The notes under the pieces are model-generated. The model was not told the origin of the DNA. It worked only from the letters and a program-made list of their open reading frames with translations, and ran no database searches. This document shows positions 1-9,279 of a stretch of 43,863 nucleotides of DNA, in pieces. This stretch comes from an uncultured Prevotellaceae bacterium (GTDB taxonomy: Bacteria; Bacteroidota; Bacteroidia; Bacteroidales; Bacteroidaceae): contig CADASP010000027.1 of the NCBI GenBank assembly GCA_902790625.1, forward strand, positions 1 to 43,863. Reading direction: 5' to 3'. A program made the position numbers and the translations under genes. The first letter of the stretch is position 1. Every line of letters starts with the position of its first letter.

Positions 1-40
1 AAACTGGTTTAATAGCATACGTCTAATTTCATATCGCCTG

Positions 41-48
41 CAAAGGTA
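41..48 (-). promoter_or_regulatory. Candidate -7 box (TACCTTTG) for a gene left of the window
   Basis: The plus strand reads CAAAGGTA, so the minus strand carries TACCTTTG, an exact match to the Bacteroidetes TAnnTTTG -7 consensus. It would drive a minus-strand gene that starts before base 1. I see no convincing -33 TTTG partner. Seen by eye only. Confidence 0.4.
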
Positions 49-150
49 CTAAGAAATTTTGACGTGGCCAAGGCTTCGGGAACTCTTCACCATACGGAGC
101 TATAGAAAGCACGCCCATCCGCAGAGGTGGCGGCTGCTGGGCAACGGCAA

Positions 151-203
151 AGGGGTGGGGACTGCATTGCTCTCTCGGTGAAAGAGCTGCAGACCCCACC
201 CCT
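151..203. repeat. Long GC-rich hairpin downstream of the Omp28-like gene
   Basis: The arms are AGGGGTGGGG-x-CTGCA on the left and TGCAG-x-CCCCACCCCT on the right, with a smaller inner pairing (GCTCTCTC against GAAAGAGC). It lies about 30 bases past the stop of the minus-strand gene that ends at 232, where a transcript end is expected. No T-run follows, so it is not a textbook intrinsic terminator. It could instead protect the mRNA 3' end or be a dispersed palindromic repeat. Confidence 0.5.
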
Positions 204-231
204 GCCCTGGCGCAGATGGTGCGCGAGGAAT

Positions 232-2022
232 TTACCTGATGATGCGCTTGGTGGTGGCGCCGTCGGCATGGCGCACAATCTGCAGTGCGCCCTTGGTGCT
301 GTGGCTGCCCACCCTGCGGCCTGTCAAGTCGTAGATGTCTTGTGGGTTGAGGGTTGAGGATTGAAGGGCGTTGATGGCTGCGTCGATGGCACCCTCGGTG
401 ACGTGAGCCTTGTTGGCATTGCACACGATGTTCTTTGCGGGGTTCTCGTCGTCGTAGTCGTAAATCATGGCGGCCACGCTCAGCTCCTCGGGCTTGTAGT
501 CGGTGCGCATGCGGAACTGGCACTCGTAGACGTAGCTGCCATCGGGTTGCCACTCCACGATGTCGCCCCACGTCTTGTTGATGGCGCGGCCAGTATGCTG
601 ATGGGTCCATTGGCCACTGGCACCTGCCTGGCTGCGGGCCGCGATGTTGTCCTCCACCAGCCACACGGTGATGCGGGCGGGGTTCTCGGTGATGTTCTCC
701 TTCGAGCGGCTGCCCTGCACGAGCACCCTCACCAGCTTCTCCTCAGTGTCGAGCTTGGCCTGGATGTTCACCGACACAAAGGCCGGCTGGCGCAGACTGT
801 AATCGAGAATCGCCTTCAGGTCGTTCTGCGTGTTGGGGATGAACACGGGCGTATGGCCATTGGGGTCGATGGTCCATCGGTCGACCATCATGGCGGGGGC
901 ATAGGTGGAGCCGCCCTCGTTGAAATACCACGTCAGGTCTTCGTCGCTCGGGATGGTGAGCCAGTCGGTGTAGTAGGCCGAGTGATGGCATACGGCCACG
1001 ACGCTCTCCTCGTAGTGCTCATCCTTCAGGATATTCGACAGGAACCCGGCCACGCGCGGACAGTTGCTGCACATCTCGGTGGTGAACTCCTCGAGCAGCA
1101 CGCGGCGGGTGAAGTCTTCGGCCACGATGTCGAAGGTGCGGCTCTGCGTGTTGTCGTCGATGTTTTGGTCGTCGCCCTCGTTCAGCGCGGTGATGGTCAC
1201 GGTGACGGTGCCCTGTCCCACCTCGTTGATGGCGGGTTCGATGGTGTAGCTGAACGTGCTTTCCTCAAGATAGGGCAGCGTCAGGTCGACGTGCGAATGG
1301 TAGACTTGGTCGGTGCAGTCGAAGCGCGTCTCCACGTCGAAGCCCGTGATGGTTTGCAGGGCCACGTTTTTCACCGTGCCCTCAATGGTCATCTGTCCAC
1401 GCAGAATGACGTAGTTGTCGGGAGCCGACAGCGAGAGCAGGCGCAGGTTGCGCAGGGGCAACGCGTCGCCACTCACCATGGCCTCCAAGCACAGCGTGCC
1501 CTCGGCCGAGCGGTCGGTCCACTCGGCATCGGTGCCCAGCTGAACCCACAAGGCATTGGCTTGGGGCTTGTCGAGCACCGCCATGCCGTAGTTCGACGAG
1601 GTCTGATAGGTGGAGTAGCCAATGTATAGCCCAGTGGTGTTGTCGAAGGGGATGGCATAGGGAGTGTCGAACTTGATGATGTTCCAGCCCTTCACGATGT
1701 CGCTCTTCTTGATGCTGGCCTCTGCGAGGTTCTCGCCGTCGAGCCTTTCGCGCACCCATACCTTCATCTCGCTGATGCCCAGCTTCTGTGCCAGTCCCAC
1801 GCGGATGGAGTCGATGTTGCTGCCTGCGTAGGTCTTCACGTCGCCAGCGGGCAGGTAGATGGCTCCGCTCACCCAGGTGTCTTTCTCTTTTGTGCCAAAC
1901 TCTTGGTTCGACGCCGTTTGAAGCTCACCGTAGCAGTAGCCCACGCTCACCGAGTTCGTCTGAGCATTGCCCGCCGTGCAGACGGCGAGCAATGCTATCA
2001 GAACGGAAAGTGCCTTTTTCAT
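232..2022 (-). CDS. Secreted Omp28-like thioredoxin-fold protein with C-terminal tail
   Basis: 596 aa. A signal peptide (MKKALSVLIALLAVCTAGNAQ) precedes a beta-rich region that resembles binding modules (about residues 25-310). Next comes a thioredoxin-like segment with the motif LLEEFTTEMCSNCPR, whose CSNC is a CxxC redox-type pair typical of Omp28-related Bacteroidetes outer-membrane proteins. The C-terminus has the IYDLTGRRV tail found on many secreted Prevotella proteins, preceded by heptamer repeats in the DNA (342-366). The start is only 12 bp after the stop of the larger gene upstream, so the two are very likely co-transcribed. Export and cell-surface location are inferred. No enzymatic role is shown and the substrate is unknown. 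Confidence 0.75.
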   Translation of the reverse strand: MKKALSVLIALLAVCTAGNAQTNSVSVGYCYGELQTASNQEFGTKEKDTWVSGAIYLPAGDVKTYAGSNIDSIRVGLAQKLGISEMKVWVRERLDGENLAEASIKKSDIVKGWNIIKFDTPYAIPFDNTTGLYIGYSTYQTSSNYGMAVLDKPQANALWVQLGTDAEWTDRSAEGTLCLEAMVSGDALPLRNLRLLSLSAPDNYVILRGQMTIEGTVKNVALQTITGFDVETRFDCTDQVYHSHVDLTLPYLEESTFSYTIEPAINEVGQGTVTVTITALNEGDDQNIDDNTQSRTFDIVAEDFTRRVLLEEFTTEMCSNCPRVAGFLSNILKDEHYEESVVAVCHHSAYYTDWLTIPSDEDLTWYFNEGGSTYAPAMMVDRWTIDPNGHTPVFIPNTQNDLKAILDYSLRQPAFVSVNIQAKLDTEEKLVRVLVQGSRSKENITENPARITVWLVEDNIAARSQAGASGQWTHQHTGRAINKTWGDIVEWQPDGSYVYECQFRMRTDYKPEELSVAAMIYDYDDENPAKNIVCNANKAHVTEGAIDAAINALQSSTLNPQDIYDLTGRRVGSHSTKGALQIVRHADGATTKRIIR

Positions 2023-2034
2023 ACGAACAGGCTG

Positions 2035-5000
2035 TTATTGTTTGATCATAAACTTCACCGACTTCACCGAGCCGTCCTTCATGGTCTGGCGCACGATGTT
2101 CATGCCGTTGGCAGGACGGCTGATGCGCTGACCGGCAGCGTTGAAGTATTCACGGCTGACAACGTCGTTGTTGATGGCCTTGGCGTCGATGCCAGTGGTG
2201 GTGCCGTTCCACTTGTCCATGGTGTAGACGAAGATGTCGTCAATCTTCAGCAGGTACTGGCCAGTGCAGTCGTGGTGGCGGAGGGCCAGTCTGACGGTCT
2301 TGCCAGCATAGGCACTGAGGTCGCAGGTATGCTCGTGCCACGACATGGTGGGATCCACCTCCAGCGTCTCACTGAAGATGGGAGTCATGTCGTCGAACTT
2401 CGTCTCGTCGCTGAAGTCCTCCTCGACGTAGACACTGTAGTGTTCCTCGCAGAGCACGTTGTGCTGCGATGCATCCCACCATTGCAGAATGGCACCATCA
2501 TCAGGCACAGTGAATTCGGGCGAGATGATCCAGTTGTCGGGTGTCAGGGCGTTGTTGTTGGCGGTAGAAGCCGAGCCGATGCACTGTACGCCGCTGTGGC
2601 AGTATCTGGGCTCCTCATAGTACCAGAGGTCGGTGCCCAGCTCCCAATTGTAGCCGTCGCCGTCGTGGTCGATGCTCTGCCATCCGTAGCCATAGTCCTC
2701 AAAGTCGCCAATGAGCAGGATGCCCTTCGAACTCATCGACATGCCCTTGACGTCGAGCGTGAAGTCGCCGGCGGTGGTCTTGATGGTCACCTTGTCAGTG
2801 AACCAGGTGTCTTCCTCGCCGATGGTCTCATCCACGTATGTCACGTTGCCGTTGGCATCGAGGTGTACGCCGGGATAGAATACCAGACGGACGTCGAGCG
2901 TGTTGTTGAACGAAGCTGAATATGTGGGAAGAATCGACAGGAACGGCGAGTTCTCGCTCTCAGCCTCAAAGCCCGTCACGCTCAGCGGATTGCTGCCAGT
3001 GTTCTTCAGCTGCACATTGACGGTGGTGTAGCGGTCGTAGCCTACGTAGGTGGGTGCAAACTCAATGGGACCCTCGGTCAGTAGCTCGGCAACGTTCTCC
3101 TTGAAGTCTTCCACGTGCAGGCGGATATTACTAATCTCCAAGCGGTTCTTGCTGAATGTCTCGCCGTCGCCATTGTGGAAATAGCGGAATGTGATGGTGC
3201 TGGTGCCAGGCTCGTTGGTCAGGAAGGTAGCCCAGAAACTATCGTTGCTGAATAGACGCGAGCTGGCATCGCCACCATTTTCAAGATCATCGGCAAAGGC
3301 CTGCATCTGTGCCGAGTTGCCATTGTGGTAGACAAAGATTTTTGCATAGTCGCCATAGATATGGCTGTAGTTCACGTCGTCATAGGGGTTGCCCCAGACG
3401 GTGCCATCCCAGGTGATGTAGCCAATCTTGCCCTCTGGAATGTTGATGTTGAGGGTGAGGTCAGTACCGTCGGCATACCAATCTTGCGTAGTTGCCACGA
3501 GGTCCTCGTTGTAGCAATCGGCGTTATAGGCCACGCCATCCTCCACGATGAAGGGACTGCTGGGGTTGGTGGTGAAAGTGATGTACTCGGCACCCTCGGT
3601 CACAATCTGCGAGAAGTCAGGCTGGTCGTAGACGGTGGCCTTGGCTGTTGCAGTGAACGTGCCGGCAGAGGTTTCGATGGTGAATGTGGCGGTCTTGACG
3701 CCCGACACGTTCGTCGAGAAGTAGACAGGGATGACGAGGTCTTCAAGCGTGCTCACTTCTTGGGCGTTCGTTTCCACCAAGAACTCAGCATTGTCGCTGG
3801 TTATGCTCTGCAGCGTCAGCTTGTTGGCACCACGGTTCTGGATGATGATGGCCTTTTCGCCGTCAACGTTGGCACCAGCGTTGATGAGGAAGAATCCGAA
3901 GTCCACCACAGGGGTCTTCACCATAGCCACATCATTGTCGGGCTGCAGCAGGTCTAAGTTGAGGTCGCGGATGTAGAGGCCGTCGTCCTCGTAGTTCGAG
4001 GCATACTGGGCTTGCTGCTGGAAGCGGATGACGTGTGTGCCAGGGCCGAACTCCTTCTCTGCACTGGCATCGCCCTCATACTGCAAAGCCACTTCAGCCT
4101 GACCATCGATGTCGTCGATAAACCAGCCAGCAAGGTTGTAGAACGAATAGCGGAAGGCGGGGTTGTTCTTGTATTTGCCAATCCACGACATGGTGCCAAT
4201 CTGGCCCTCAGGCACGGTGAAGTACACATCCAGGTTGCTGGTCATCTTGCGGCCCTTGGCGCCCGACTTTGCCCATGTCACGTTCTCCTCGTCGGTCATC
4301 ACCTCCCAAGGTCCGTCAATGTTGGTCTTGAACGTGAAGTCGCCATTCTTGACGACAGGCGAGAAGTCGGTGGCGGGGACGATCTTTCCACTGAGCACCA
4401 CGTCGAAGCTGCCCTCAGCATTGATGCCCTCGTAGGCGATGGTGCCGATGCCCTCCACGTCGTCGGTCAGGCCTATGCCCACCAGCGTGAATTCGATGTC
4501 CTTCATCTCGCCAGACTCAATTTCGCCAGTGGGTTTCTTGCAGACGATGTAGTCTTCGGGATCGCTCTCCACGTCGACCACATAGCTTGCCGTGGCTCCA
4601 CCGAGGTTGATGACTCTCACAGCTGAGCTGATTTCTTCGCCAACGAAGCATTTGCCCAAGTCCAAGCTCGTCTTGGCCACCAGCAGCGAAGCGTCGTCGC
4701 CTGGCAGGTTGATGATGAATTGGCGGTAGACGGCATTCGTGCCATAGGTGTACTGCCCGTAGTAGGTGGGCAGGGCGATGGCATAGCGCGATGTCATGCG
4801 GGTGATGGTGCCGTCGTCGGCAGTCTCCACGTCGAAGATGACGCTGCCATTAGATGTCATCTGTCCGGCTGGACTCACCTCACCGCTAATCACAGTGAGG
4901 AACGAGCCGTTGCCGGTGGCCACCACGGTGCCATTGGCTCCCGATGGGGCGGCAATGGTCACGGTCTTGGCATCAGCGTCGTAGACACCCGTGACCACCT

Positions 5001-5409
5001 CGTCGTAATAGGGATTCCATTCGGGCGACAGTGCCTCAACATGGAACAGATGCTCAAACACGACATTGCTGCCATCCACGGCCACATCGATGTCCCAGAC
5101 GTTGAAATCGCCACCCTCGTAGACGAAGGAGCCGTCCAATGAGTGACTTTGGGCAGCCACCAAATACTTTACCGACTCAGCCTCCTTGCGCTTGGCACCC
5201 TTGGTCATGCCAGCCCTGCGCAGGGTCGTCGTCGTGGTCTTGGCAGCCTGCTCGCGGGCAAAATCTTCCAACACTTTCTGCGAGTTCACTGGATTCAGAT
5301 CCAGCGGATTTGCCACTACGGGCATCACCTTCTGGCCACTCCGCTGCTGGGCCTGCGTGGGCGTGAGCGAAAGCAACGCCATTACAAATAGTAAAATTTT
5401 CTTTCTCAT
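2035..5409 (-). CDS. Large secreted choice-of-anchor D/J surface protein
   Basis: 1124 aa. Signal peptide MRKKILLFVMALLSLTPTQAQ. At least three beta-sandwich segments look like choice-of-anchor D (ASH/HYDIN-like) modules, each with a 'DFG/LGKxFVG ... xVxNxG' pattern, near residues 245-330, 495-600 and 785-880. A choice-of-anchor J (cleaved-adhesin type) module follows at about 915-1070, with GDFEDYGYGWQSIDHDGDGY and NWIISPEF. The C-terminal tail (YFNAAGQRISRP ... VRQTMKDGS) resembles Por/T9SS-type ends. Probably a surface-attached adhesin or binding protein. It is the first gene of a two-gene operon and is divergent from the TPR/AraC regulator, which may control it. The ligand is unknown. Confidence 0.75.
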   Translation of the reverse strand: MRKKILLFVMALLSLTPTQAQQRSGQKVMPVVANPLDLNPVNSQKVLEDFAREQAAKTTTTTLRRAGMTKGAKRKEAESVKYLVAAQSHSLDGSFVYEGGDFNVWDIDVAVDGSNVVFEHLFHVEALSPEWNPYYDEVVTGVYDADAKTVTIAAPSGANGTVVATGNGSFLTVISGEVSPAGQMTSNGSVIFDVETADDGTITRMTSRYAIALPTYYGQYTYGTNAVYRQFIINLPGDDASLLVAKTSLDLGKCFVGEEISSAVRVINLGGATASYVVDVESDPEDYIVCKKPTGEIESGEMKDIEFTLVGIGLTDDVEGIGTIAYEGINAEGSFDVVLSGKIVPATDFSPVVKNGDFTFKTNIDGPWEVMTDEENVTWAKSGAKGRKMTSNLDVYFTVPEGQIGTMSWIGKYKNNPAFRYSFYNLAGWFIDDIDGQAEVALQYEGDASAEKEFGPGTHVIRFQQQAQYASNYEDDGLYIRDLNLDLLQPDNDVAMVKTPVVDFGFFLINAGANVDGEKAIIIQNRGANKLTLQSITSDNAEFLVETNAQEVSTLEDLVIPVYFSTNVSGVKTATFTIETSAGTFTATAKATVYDQPDFSQIVTEGAEYITFTTNPSSPFIVEDGVAYNADCYNEDLVATTQDWYADGTDLTLNINIPEGKIGYITWDGTVWGNPYDDVNYSHIYGDYAKIFVYHNGNSAQMQAFADDLENGGDASSRLFSNDSFWATFLTNEPGTSTITFRYFHNGDGETFSKNRLEISNIRLHVEDFKENVAELLTEGPIEFAPTYVGYDRYTTVNVQLKNTGSNPLSVTGFEAESENSPFLSILPTYSASFNNTLDVRLVFYPGVHLDANGNVTYVDETIGEEDTWFTDKVTIKTTAGDFTLDVKGMSMSSKGILLIGDFEDYGYGWQSIDHDGDGYNWELGTDLWYYEEPRYCHSGVQCIGSASTANNNALTPDNWIISPEFTVPDDGAILQWWDASQHNVLCEEHYSVYVEEDFSDETKFDDMTPIFSETLEVDPTMSWHEHTCDLSAYAGKTVRLALRHHDCTGQYLLKIDDIFVYTMDKWNGTTTGIDAKAINNDVVSREYFNAAGQRISRPANGMNIVRQTMKDGSVKSVKFMIKQ

Positions 5410-5454
5410 AAATAATTGTTTAGTTAAATAATGGATTAATTAGATATAATTTTG

Positions 5455-5474
5455 TAATTTTGCAGCCAAAATTA
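5455..5474. promoter_or_regulatory. Palindromic back-to-back promoter between divergent genes
   Basis: TAATTTTG (5455-5462), a 4-base spacer, then CAAAATTA (5467-5474) form a perfect inverted repeat. The left half is a plus-strand -7 box for the regulator at 5485. The right half is a minus-strand -7 box for the surface protein gene at 5409. A second TAATTTTG at 5447-5454 is an alternative plus-strand box. Neither side has an obvious -33 TTTG. The predicted start sites fall inside the opposite box, so the two promoters probably exclude each other. Confidence 0.5.
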
Positions 5475-5484
5475 CGAATATTTG

Positions 5485-7242
5485 ATGAAAATGTCGTCGT
5501 TTGCCCCTCATAAATATGTGCCTATTCCCGAATGGGCACAAAAAAGAGCCTTTTTTGCCATCCTTTTCGCCTTCACAGCGCTCTGTGCCTGCGCTGCACA
5601 AGAGCACAAGGAGATGGAGAACCTCTATCGGCAGTTGGGGGATACGCCTTCGGATGAACTCTACAAAACAGGGCGCGGATTCCTGGAAGAGAACAAGCTC
5701 GACGAGGCCATGGTGTGCTTCTCCATCGTAGGCAACCGATACTCGCCCAATATGACTGACGAGGAAAAACGCCTCTGCGCCTACTCGCTGAACAACGCCG
5801 GAGGTATCTCGCAGCTCAGGTCGAACTACTCCATCGCCTTCTCCTACTTCAAGAAAGCCATACAGATTGCCGACGAACCCATCTACCAAGCTTATAACAA
5901 CATTGCAGGCATCTACCTCTTTTACAACGACTACAAGAATGCCCGCCAATATCTGACGCAAGCCTTCGACATCAGTCTGGAACAGAAGAACTGGGAGTCG
6001 CTTTCCAATTCGCTCCAGAACCTTATCTTCCTCGGTTGGAAGATGGATAGCCTGGCATCGCTTCAACCCCAGATTGAGCGCTATCGCTCTGTCGACAGCA
6101 TCCCGCCCAGCCTCAGTGGCTACACCATCGGCATTGCCGACGGGACTATAGCCGCTTCGAAAGGACAATATCGCGAGGCTATCCGAATCTTCAGCGGCAT
6201 CATCAATGCCGACAGCACCATCCTGTCTGCCAACCACTTCGTTTATAATACTCCCCTCTACATCGCCAAGTGCTACATGGCACTGAAAGATTACCCCCTG
6301 GCGATGCAATATCTAAAAACGGTGGAGGAAGAGATACGGCGCATCAACGATTATTATATGTTGATGTACGTCTACAACCTTCAGATAGAGTGCTGCCAGC
6401 AGGATGGCAACGCCGAAGGGGCTCGCAAAGCCAAGTACGACCTGTTGAACCTGAAGGATTCTATCAACACCGTTGAAGAACTGGAGAAGATAAAGAATAT
6501 TGAGTTCTTCGACGAGGTGGACAAGTACGAGAAGCAAGTGGTGGAGCTCAGCCATCAGAAGAATACGCGCACCAGGGTGGCCATCATCAGCTGTCTGGCG
6601 CTTCTCGTCGTCGCGCTCCTTTTCATCGTTGCCATCATCCAGAACCGCCGACTCAGGGAGAGCAACAAAGAACTCTATCGCAAGACCGACGAGCTGGTGC
6701 GCCAAGCCGACAGCGAGAAGCTGCAGCGCACCGCCTACAAGAAGAAAATCGACGGTTTCATCGAGAAAATCGCATCACTCCAAGGCACCATCAACACGCT
6801 CCGCTCAGCATCATTGCCAGCCTCCAGCACCCCGATAGCCGAAGAGCCGACGACAGCGCCAGCAGCCTCCTCGCCATTGCCCGACGACCAGTCGGCGATT
6901 GTGGAAAAGATCTACCAGCAGCTCGACGATGTTGATTTCATCTGCCAGCCCGACCTCACCGTGGAGCGTCTGGCTCAGGCCATTGGCATCCACGACCGCT
7001 ACGTGTCGCAGGTCATCAACGAGAGCACGAACAAAAACTTCAACACGCTGCTCAACGAATATCGCATACGCGAGGCATGCAAGCGCCTGACCGACTTCGA
7101 CACCTATGGTCAGATGACCAACGAAACCATCGCCGAGGGACTGGGCTATAAGAGCCGCAGCCACTTCATTCGTACCTTCAAGAAAATGACGGGCCTGACG
7201 CCATCGCAGTATCAGAAGATAGCCCGCGAGGAGCAGCAGTAG
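5485..7242 (+). CDS. Membrane-spanning TPR sensor with AraC-type DNA-binding domain
   Basis: 585 aa from the ATG at 5485; an in-frame TTG three bases earlier is less likely. A hydrophobic N-terminal segment (residues about 20-38, ending in CACAAQ) looks like a signal peptide. TPR-like helical repeats fill about residues 40-330. A strong transmembrane helix (IISCLALLVVALLFIVAII) lies near 365-385, followed by a basic coiled coil, a Pro/Ala/Ser/Thr linker, and an AraC/XylS helix-turn-helix domain at about 485-580 (VERLAQAIGIHDRYVSQVIN, then AEGLGYKSRSHFIRTFKK). The predicted topology is a periplasmic TPR sensor, one membrane span and a cytoplasmic DNA-binding domain: a one-component membrane regulator. 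The divergent surface-protein operon is the natural candidate target. The signal sensed is unknown. Confidence 0.85.
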   Translation: MKMSSFAPHKYVPIPEWAQKRAFFAILFAFTALCACAAQEHKEMENLYRQLGDTPSDELYKTGRGFLEENKLDEAMVCFSIVGNRYSPNMTDEEKRLCAYSLNNAGGISQLRSNYSIAFSYFKKAIQIADEPIYQAYNNIAGIYLFYNDYKNARQYLTQAFDISLEQKNWESLSNSLQNLIFLGWKMDSLASLQPQIERYRSVDSIPPSLSGYTIGIADGTIAASKGQYREAIRIFSGIINADSTILSANHFVYNTPLYIAKCYMALKDYPLAMQYLKTVEEEIRRINDYYMLMYVYNLQIECCQQDGNAEGARKAKYDLLNLKDSINTVEELEKIKNIEFFDEVDKYEKQVVELSHQKNTRTRVAIISCLALLVVALLFIVAIIQNRRLRESNKELYRKTDELVRQADSEKLQRTAYKKKIDGFIEKIASLQGTINTLRSASLPASSTPIAEEPTTAPAASSPLPDDQSAIVEKIYQQLDDVDFICQPDLTVERLAQAIGIHDRYVSQVINESTNKNFNTLLNEYRIREACKRLTDFDTYGQMTNETIAEGLGYKSRSHFIRTFKKMTGLTPSQYQKIAREEQQ

Positions 7243-7474
7243 CTCTTTTGAGTCGCTCGCAGAGACTATGCGTGGCGGCATTTTATGAGCCGCGTATCGC
7301 CCCCGAAAGAAAGACAATAATGATTTGCGGAATCAGCAAACGATTTGCTAAAAAAGTGATGACATGCAGGTGAACATTGTTGATGACGAGCGGAATGGGG
7401 TGGATCCAGGAGAAACGGCGCACGACAAACAGGGAGGGGGAGGCACCGCAGAGGGAAAAGGGGCATGCTTTTTA

Positions 7475-7557
7475 GGTTGGCAGCGGGCGGGGACATGATT
7501 GGCAGCGGCCGCTGCCAATGATGGCAGCGAACGCCGTGGCAGCGGCCGCTGCCAACC
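7475..7557 (+). repeat. GC-rich palindromic repeat element, copy A
   Basis: The element begins GGTTGGCAGCGG and ends CCGCTGCCAACC, so its ends are inverted repeats. It holds two full copies of the GGCAGCGGCCGCTGCC palindrome (cores near 7501-7516 and 7538-7553). A 37-base stretch at 7494-7530 is identical to the reverse complement of copy B at 25179-25268, and looser similarity extends about 70 bases to the left. It lies in the 393-base gap 7243-7635, where I see no gene. Confidence 0.85.
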
Positions 7558-7606
7558 GAAATTTATCAGTGATGATGAATAAGAAGACCGGCGCACAACG
7601 ACCACC

Positions 7607-7624
7607 GCCGGCGAAAAGGCCGGC
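7607..7624. terminator. Possible stem-loop at the end of the mannan operon
   Basis: GCCGGC, a six-base GAAAAG loop, then GCCGGC, beginning about 12 bases past the stop of the last operon gene (7636). Two near-identical 14-mers with the core CCGGCGCACAACG flank it at 7587-7600 and 7619-7632. No T-run is evident on the minus strand, so the terminator assignment is weak. Confidence 0.35.
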
Positions 7625-7635
7625 GCACAACGGCT

Positions 7636-9279
7636 TCAGTTTTTTCCGCTAAAGATTATTTTCTTTCCGTTTACAATCAACAGATGCGGGATGGCCATGG
7701 CTGCCACCTGCAGAGGGTAGTGTCTGCGGCCAGCGAGGTCGTAAACACGTGGAGGGTTGAAGGTGGAGGGTTGAAGGTTGAAGGTGGAGGGTTGAGGATT
7801 GAGGGATTGGGCATCGTGGATGGCGGCGGGAGCACCCTGCCGCAGTTGCCAGATGGCAAGCATGGCGTATTCGGAGGCGAAGGCCAGTTGGTGGAAGCCC
7901 TTGGTGACGTTGGCATTGCCCGTGCTGACATTCCATCCGCTGAGCAGGTTGATGGGCAGCATGTCGGAGCGGTTGAAGTTGAGGTAGGCATAGTCGAGGT
8001 TCTGCTGAAACGAGGCGAGGGCGTTGTTGGCATGCGTCTGTCCGTTGTAGATGGTGGTGTTGTAGGGCTGCGCATCCACGTAGGCTCGCATCAGCACATC
8101 GTCGAACCAAGCGTTGAATCCCTCCTCGGCTTTCGGGTCGGTGGGCCACTCGTAGTAGGTGACCCCGCTGATGCGGCGCCCTTTGGCAAAGTTGCGCCAG
8201 CTGCTCTGCGACAGGGCGTTGACATCGTCGAGGTAGGCCTCTTCGCCCGTTGTGCGCCACAGTTCGGCGGCTCCGGCCAACATGGTGCCGGTGTTGTAGG
8301 TGTAGGCGGTGCCCGATGGGCCGTGGCTGTCAACGTGTGTGCGGTATTTGTTGCGGCCCTCGCCCACGTATTGTATCTCGCCAGTGACGGCACCGAGCAT
8401 GTCCCAGTAGACACCCGTCTGCTTGTTCAGCAGTTTCTCCTTCTGCCAGGCGTAGACCTTGCGGGCCATCTCGATGTAGACCTCGCTGTGGCGGCGCATC
8501 TCGTTGGTGCGAGTGCCGTCGGGCAGGATGTAGTAGTAGCGCAGGTCGGCGGGTTCGTCGTCGGCCTTGTAAATCTCGTAGAGCCATACCAGGGGCTGGA
8601 TGAGCGGGCCGTTGCTGCACGAGTGCTTCGAGTTGTAGCCCGGACCCCAGCTGATGCCGCCATAGTCGTTGCCGTCGGCATCGAGGCAGCAGTCCCAGCC
8701 GTCGATGCAGTAGTTGGCCAGGTATTCGGCTTTCTTCAGATAGTCCTCGTCGGCGGTGAGCTTGTAGGCGCGCACCAGCTCGCGGCATATCCACATCTGG
8801 TCGTCGTAGACGTTCTCGATGCCAGTGACGGCTGCCGAACCCTTTGAGCCTCCGCGATGCACGCCGTAGATGCTCCACGAGGCGATGCGGGCGTAGGAGT
8901 TGAGGGTGTAGGTGCCCCGATAGTAGTCGAGCGAGCCGAAGAGCTGCTTCAGGCGGGCTACATAGCGGTCGTGGTGGTCGGCATAGAGCTGCGGTGCCTG
9001 CTCCTTCAGCGCGTCGAGGGCCTGTAGCACCGAGCAGTGGGCCTCCAGTGCGGCGGTGTAGGGCCACACGTCGGCGGTGCCGCTGCCCTGATGGGTCTCG
9101 GTGTCGTAGAGGTCGTACATGCGCATGTTGTTTGAGGAGCCAGTGAAGGAGTGCTCCATGGTGGCATCGGTCATCTGGATGGCGCGCTGCAGGTTCTGGA
9201 TGGCGATGTCTTGCGCAGCTACGCTGCTAAATGAGAAATGAGAAATGAGAAATGATGCGAATATCAGGAACTTTTTCAT
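7636..9279 (-). CDS. GH76 endo-alpha-1,6-mannanase
   Basis: 547 aa, starting at the ATG at 9279 that overlaps the stop of the preceding gene (ATGA). Longer readings of this frame run through the neighbour and are rejected. A signal peptide (residues 1-22, ending SSVAAQ) is built from heptamer DNA repeats. The rest is an (alpha/alpha)6-type GH76 domain. The hallmark consecutive aspartates are in VYDDQMW, the pair known as nucleophile and acid/base in GH76 enzymes; other family blocks are WGPGYNSKHSCSNGP and TGTMLAGAAELW. GH76 enzymes cut the alpha-1,6-mannan backbone of yeast mannan. The C-terminus carries VYDLAGRR and NGKK, preceded by a repeat linker (7750-7808). Last gene of the operon. Surface or periplasmic location cannot be decided by eye. 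Confidence 0.88.
   Translation of the reverse strand: MKKFLIFASFLISHFSFSSVAAQDIAIQNLQRAIQMTDATMEHSFTGSSNNMRMYDLYDTETHQGSGTADVWPYTAALEAHCSVLQALDALKEQAPQLYADHHDRYVARLKQLFGSLDYYRGTYTLNSYARIASWSIYGVHRGGSKGSAAVTGIENVYDDQMWICRELVRAYKLTADEDYLKKAEYLANYCIDGWDCCLDADGNDYGGISWGPGYNSKHSCSNGPLIQPLVWLYEIYKADDEPADLRYYYILPDGTRTNEMRRHSEVYIEMARKVYAWQKEKLLNKQTGVYWDMLGAVTGEIQYVGEGRNKYRTHVDSHGPSGTAYTYNTGTMLAGAAELWRTTGEEAYLDDVNALSQSSWRNFAKGRRISGVTYYEWPTDPKAEEGFNAWFDDVLMRAYVDAQPYNTTIYNGQTHANNALASFQQNLDYAYLNFNRSDMLPINLLSGWNVSTGNANVTKGFHQLAFASEYAMLAIWQLRQGAPAAIHDAQSLNPQPSTFNLQPSTFNPPRVYDLAGRRHYPLQVAAMAIPHLLIVNGKKIIFSGKN

Noticed and set aside
29..664. 211-codon minus-strand frame at the left edge
   Set aside because: Overlaps the Omp28-like gene in another frame and runs through the hairpin; composition is Arg/His/Gln-rich with no motif.
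361..1629. 422-codon plus-strand frame opposite the Omp28-like gene
   Set aside because: Shadow frame of biased composition; the minus-strand reading has a signal peptide, a CxxC motif and a family tail.
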